Assembly (NCBI RefSeq): GCF_001592365.1
Contig: NZ_BCWU01000003.1
Coordinates: 186,001-250,000 of the forward strand
Origin: Gordonia hydrophobica NBRC 16057
GTDB taxonomy: Bacteria > Actinomycetota > Actinomycetes > Mycobacteriales > Mycobacteriaceae
DNA length: 64,000 nt
Reading direction: 5' to 3'
The notes beneath the pieces were generated by a model. It had not been told where the DNA came from. It saw nothing but the letters and a program-made list of their open reading frames with translations, and ran no database searches. Position numbers and translations under genes: made by a program. Shown here piece by piece: positions 61,388 through 64,000 of the stretch (position 1 is the stretch's first letter; each line of letters starts with the position of its first letter).

Positions 61388-63016
61388 TCAGATCTTTGCC
61401 CGGGTCTTGGGTGCGTCCTCGGCGAACAGACCGCGTGCCTGCTCCTCGAAACCGTCGCCCCAGCCCGCCTGATCCGTCCTGGCCAGGCCGGCCACCTCTA
61501 CTACAGTACGTCGTTCACCGCTGTCGGCAACAGGCACGAGCCGAGCCCAGATGCGGCGTCGTTTGATCATCAGCGACGTCACCAGGCCCAACACCATGAC
61601 AATGGCGGAGATCAGCACGCCGGTCTGCATGGGATCGTGTGAGACCTGGATCGACACCCACCGCTGAAAGCCGTCGAATCGGACGCGCGTCCCGTCCGGG
61701 AGCGTGGTGTCCGCGCCGACGGCGAGGTTCACCGACGCCTTCTGCGTCAACCGGCCCTGATCGATCAGTCGCTGATCCAACGAGTACACGTTCTGCGGGC
61801 GACCGGTGTCGAGGCCGGTGTCGCCCTGGTAGATCCGGATCGCGACGCTCGGCTTGTGCGGCTCCGGCGACTGCGAATCGAGGATGTTCCCGTGTGCGAA
61901 CACCGCGTCGGGCGCGAACAGGCCCTCGATGGCGACCTGGTGCTTCCGTCGCTCGTCTTCGGTCGGGTACAACCCGGCCGGAGTGTCGACGCGGACCGCG
62001 CCCTCCGACAGCATCGTCTGCGTGGACTGCGGAATGAACGGGGTGGTGCTGGTGCGCTCCTCGCCGTTCGGGAAGGTCACCGTGAAGGTCGGCGCGAAGC
62101 CGTTGCCGAGCACGTACACGCGGTCGCCCTCGATGCGCAGCGGGTTGTTGACCTGCACCTGCGTGGTCGGCCACTGGTTGCCCGGCTTGCTCAGATCGGT
62201 GGTGTAGGCGACCTTCGCGTCATACATGTCGGGCTGGCCGCTCGGGAGGAAGGTCGCCGAGAAGTCGTCGATCCGGATGCAGAAGGGTTCCAGACCGGTT
62301 CCGTCGATCATTGCGCCCGACCGGAACGAGTCGTAGACGGCGGTCGAGGTGTTGCACAGGACCTGCTCGCCGTCGGCGACCAGCGAGCGCGTCCCCTCGT
62401 AGCCCCACAGCTTGCCGACCGCGATCGTGATCAGCAACGACAGCAGTGCGAAGTGGAACACCAGGTTGCCGAACTCGCGCAGATAGCCCTTCTCGGCCGA
62501 GACCTCGACCGCGCCGTCCGGGTACCGCGACGACGGCTCCACCGTCCGGACCGTGGTGCGCCAGCCGCGCAGGTTCTTCTGGATCCGGTCGCCGAGCTCG
62601 GTTGGCGTGCCGTCGACGGTCTCGTCGATGTGCCGCGGCATGCGCGCCAGGTTGCGTGGCGCCGCCACCGGTTTGGTCCGCAGTGCCTGGAAGTGCTCCC
62701 AGATGCGCGGGGTCAGACAGCCGACCAGCGACACGAACAGGAGCACGTACACCGCGGTGAACCAGGTCGACGAGAACACGTCGAACAGCTGCAGTCGGTC
62801 CATGATCGTGCCGAGCGTGCCGTGGCTCTCGATGTACTCGAGCGTCTTGCTCTCGTTGAGTTCGCGCTGCGGAAGGATCGCACCCGGGATCGCGGCCAGT
62901 GCCAGCAGGAACAGGAGGGCCAGCGCGGTGCGCATGGACGTCAGCCCGCGCCACGCCTTCCGGAGCGGGGTCAGGAGGAACCGCTGCAACGGTGAGGCTT
63001 TGATCGACTGACTCAT
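61388..63016 (-). CDS. resB: cytochrome c biogenesis protein ResB
   Basis: 542 residues from ATG 63016, which overlaps the ccdA stop by 4 bp (ATGA). N-terminal helices MRTALALLFLLALAAIPGAI and WFTAVYVLLFVSLVGCLTPR, a central helix FHFALLSLLITIAVGKLWGY, then a large exoplasmic domain and a last helix (QTGVLISAIVMVLGLVTSLM). Partner of CcsB in haem delivery. The frame stays open upstream to 63601 antisense to ccdA reading, which is spurious. Confidence 0.93.
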   Translation of the reverse strand: MSQSIKASPLQRFLLTPLRKAWRGLTSMRTALALLFLLALAAIPGAILPQRELNESKTLEYIESHGTLGTIMDRLQLFDVFSSTWFTAVYVLLFVSLVGCLTPRIWEHFQALRTKPVAAPRNLARMPRHIDETVDGTPTELGDRIQKNLRGWRTTVRTVEPSSRYPDGAVEVSAEKGYLREFGNLVFHFALLSLLITIAVGKLWGYEGTRSLVADGEQVLCNTSTAVYDSFRSGAMIDGTGLEPFCIRIDDFSATFLPSGQPDMYDAKVAYTTDLSKPGNQWPTTQVQVNNPLRIEGDRVYVLGNGFAPTFTVTFPNGEERTSTTPFIPQSTQTMLSEGAVRVDTPAGLYPTEDERRKHQVAIEGLFAPDAVFAHGNILDSQSPEPHKPSVAIRIYQGDTGLDTGRPQNVYSLDQRLIDQGRLTQKASVNLAVGADTTLPDGTRVRFDGFQRWVSIQVSHDPMQTGVLISAIVMVLGLVTSLMIKRRRIWARLVPVADSGERRTVVEVAGLARTDQAGWGDGFEEQARGLFAEDAPKTRAKI

Positions 63017-63822
63017 ACGGGCAACTCCACGTCGGAGATAAGGGAAATACGGATCCAGTCGACGAGCTCGTTCCACATCCCGGTCACCAGCAGCACACCG
63101 ACCGCGATCAGCGCGACGCCGCCGATCACCTGGATGGTGCGCGCGTGTCGTCGGACGAAGCCGAGACTGCGGACCGCCCAGGCCGACGAGAACGCCAGGA
63201 TCAGGAACGGGATGCCGAGCCCGAGGCAGTAGGCGGCGACGAGGAGCGCACCCCGGATGGGGGTGTTGCCGTCGGTGCTCATCGCGACACCGATGACCGC
63301 ACCGAGCGTCGCACTGCTGCACGGGATCCATCCGATGGCGAACACCGCGCCCAGCACGGGGGCGCCGATCACGCCGGTGTAGCGGCGCGGCGCCATCCGG
63401 CGGTCGCGCTGCAGGTACGGGATCATCCCGATGAAGACCAGGCCCATCACGATCGTGACCACGCCACCGATGCGCTGCATCAATTGCAGCCGATCGGTGT
63501 CGAGGAAGATCGAGGTGACGCCGAACAGGGTGGCGGTCGCCAAGACGTAGACGACGGTGAACCCGAGGACGAACAGACCGGCCGCGCCGACGACCCGCCA
63601 TCGACCAGACTTCCGTCCCTCATCGGCGGAGACAGCGGGCGCCTCGGCGCCGACCAGCCCTGCCAGGTACGAGAGGTACCCGGGAACCAGCGGCACCACG
63701 CAGGGCGAGGCGAACGAGATCAGCCCGACGAGGATGCACACGCCCAATGCCAGCAGCAACGGTCCGCTGGTGACCGTCGAGGCGAACGTGGCGCCCATAT
63801 CGGCCAAATACATCTCAGACAT
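63013..63822 (-). CDS. ccdA: thiol-disulfide reductase CcdA
   Basis: 269 residues. Membrane protein that passes electrons from cytosolic thioredoxin to exoplasmic thiols to keep apocytochrome cysteines reduced. The redox pair is Cys41 in SFASPCVVPLVPGYL and Cys168 in IGWIPCSSATLGAV. Six membrane helices. ATG 63822 overlaps the tlpA stop by 8 bp. Matches the CcdA/DsbD membrane core in size. Confidence 0.95.
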   Translation of the reverse strand: MSEMYLADMGATFASTVTSGPLLLALGVCILVGLISFASPCVVPLVPGYLSYLAGLVGAEAPAVSADEGRKSGRWRVVGAAGLFVLGFTVVYVLATATLFGVTSIFLDTDRLQLMQRIGGVVTIVMGLVFIGMIPYLQRDRRMAPRRYTGVIGAPVLGAVFAIGWIPCSSATLGAVIGVAMSTDGNTPIRGALLVAAYCLGLGIPFLILAFSSAWAVRSLGFVRRHARTIQVIGGVALIAVGVLLVTGMWNELVDWIRISLISDVELPV

Positions 63823-64000
63823 TCTCGGCCGCCACCTTCAGCACGGCGTCGCGCAGTTCCTCCTCTGTGATGGCCCGCAGGAACAGTTTGGCGGGACGGT
63901 GTTTACGGTCCAGGACGACGGTCGTCGGAACCACGCCGACCGGCACTCCGAGTGCCGCGAGGGTCGCGCCGCCGTAGTCGAAGATCGACGGATACGGGAC
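63815..64000 (-). CDS. TlpA-like thioredoxin family protein (5' end beyond window)
   Basis: Last 61 codons only, ending in TGA at 63817-63815. The visible part, PSIFDYGGATLAALGVPVGV then VPTTVVLDRKHRPAKLFLRA, is the C-terminal half of a TlpA/ResA thioredoxin fold, including the cis-proline after Val-Val (VPTT). The CxxC motif lies outside the window. Expected to reduce apocytochrome c with electrons from CcdA. First gene of the visible tlpA-ccdA-resB-ccsB operon. Confidence 0.88.
   Translation of the reverse strand, partial: VPYPSIFDYGGATLAALGVPVGVVPTTVVLDRKHRPAKLFLRAITEEELRDAVLKVAAENV

Noticed and set aside
63017-63601. N-terminal extension of ResB to 63601
   Set aside because: It overlaps ccdA on a different frame and is not ResB-like; ATG 63016 overlaps the ccdA stop as expected for coupled genes.

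Overview
The window is a GC-rich actinobacterial chromosome segment. It comes from a mycolic-acid bacterium of the order Mycobacteriales, and gene order and protein resemblance suggest Gordonia or a close relative. I infer this from recalled families (Mce/YrbE loci with an Mkl-type ATPase, a HadA/HadB dehydratase, MenJ-like reductase, BldC, a PE-PPE-domain hydrolase, GTG/TTG starts, frequent leaderless promoters), not from a database search. It reads as ordinary core chromosome. The only mobile DNA is a 371-bp relic of an IS481-type element.

Layout. Bases 1-7470 hold rpoC (cut by the window edge) and rpoB on the minus strand. Bases 7771-20017 hold a complete minus-strand mce lipid-import locus: the ATPase gene mkl, two YrbE permeases, MceA-F and two Mce-associated membrane proteins. 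It sits between rplL and rpoB. Bases 20142-21385 carry rplL and rplJ with a terminator and a structured leader. Bases 21556-24885 carry a GH76 glycosidase and a CocE/NonD-type hydrolase (plus strand). Bases 24897-26215 hold a small metallohydrolase/DUF2786 pair. Bases 26343-31129 hold the rplA-rplK-nusG-secE-tRNA-Trp block, a fused hadA-hadB gene, rpmG and three tRNA genes (Met, Thr, Tyr).

Bases 31254-54283 carry YajQ, HtpX, a polyprenyl diphosphate synthase and six menaquinone genes spread over five loci (menJ-like, menG and menD with a DUF3592 membrane protein, menB, menE, menA). Between them lie two methyltransferase/reductase genes, a DUF559 protein, the IS relic, an echA9-echA8-tetR-thioesterase operon, an LLM oxidoreductase, pitA with a likely PhoP box, two DUF3349 paralogues, a PE-PPE-domain hydrolase, and a small HTH/Clp-N operon with two symmetric operators. 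Bases 54386-59070 are an ABC exporter plus a CysK2-like enzyme and a DUF4229 protein. Then come bldC, a short membrane protein, a repeat-rich gap, and the System II cytochrome c maturation operon (tlpA-ccdA-resB-ccsB), cut by the right edge.

How the parts work together: transcription and translation genes dominate the left half; envelope lipid import (Mce) and mycolate elongation (HadAB) reflect the mycolic-acid envelope; polyprenyl synthesis, menaquinone synthesis and cytochrome c maturation serve the respiratory chain. Regulatory signals that can be read directly include hairpin terminators, about a dozen TANNNT boxes 6-8 nt upstream of start codons (leaderless transcripts), a three-unit 11-nt direct repeat upstream of pitA, and a pair of TGTCAA-N6-TTGACA operators overlapping a consensus promoter.
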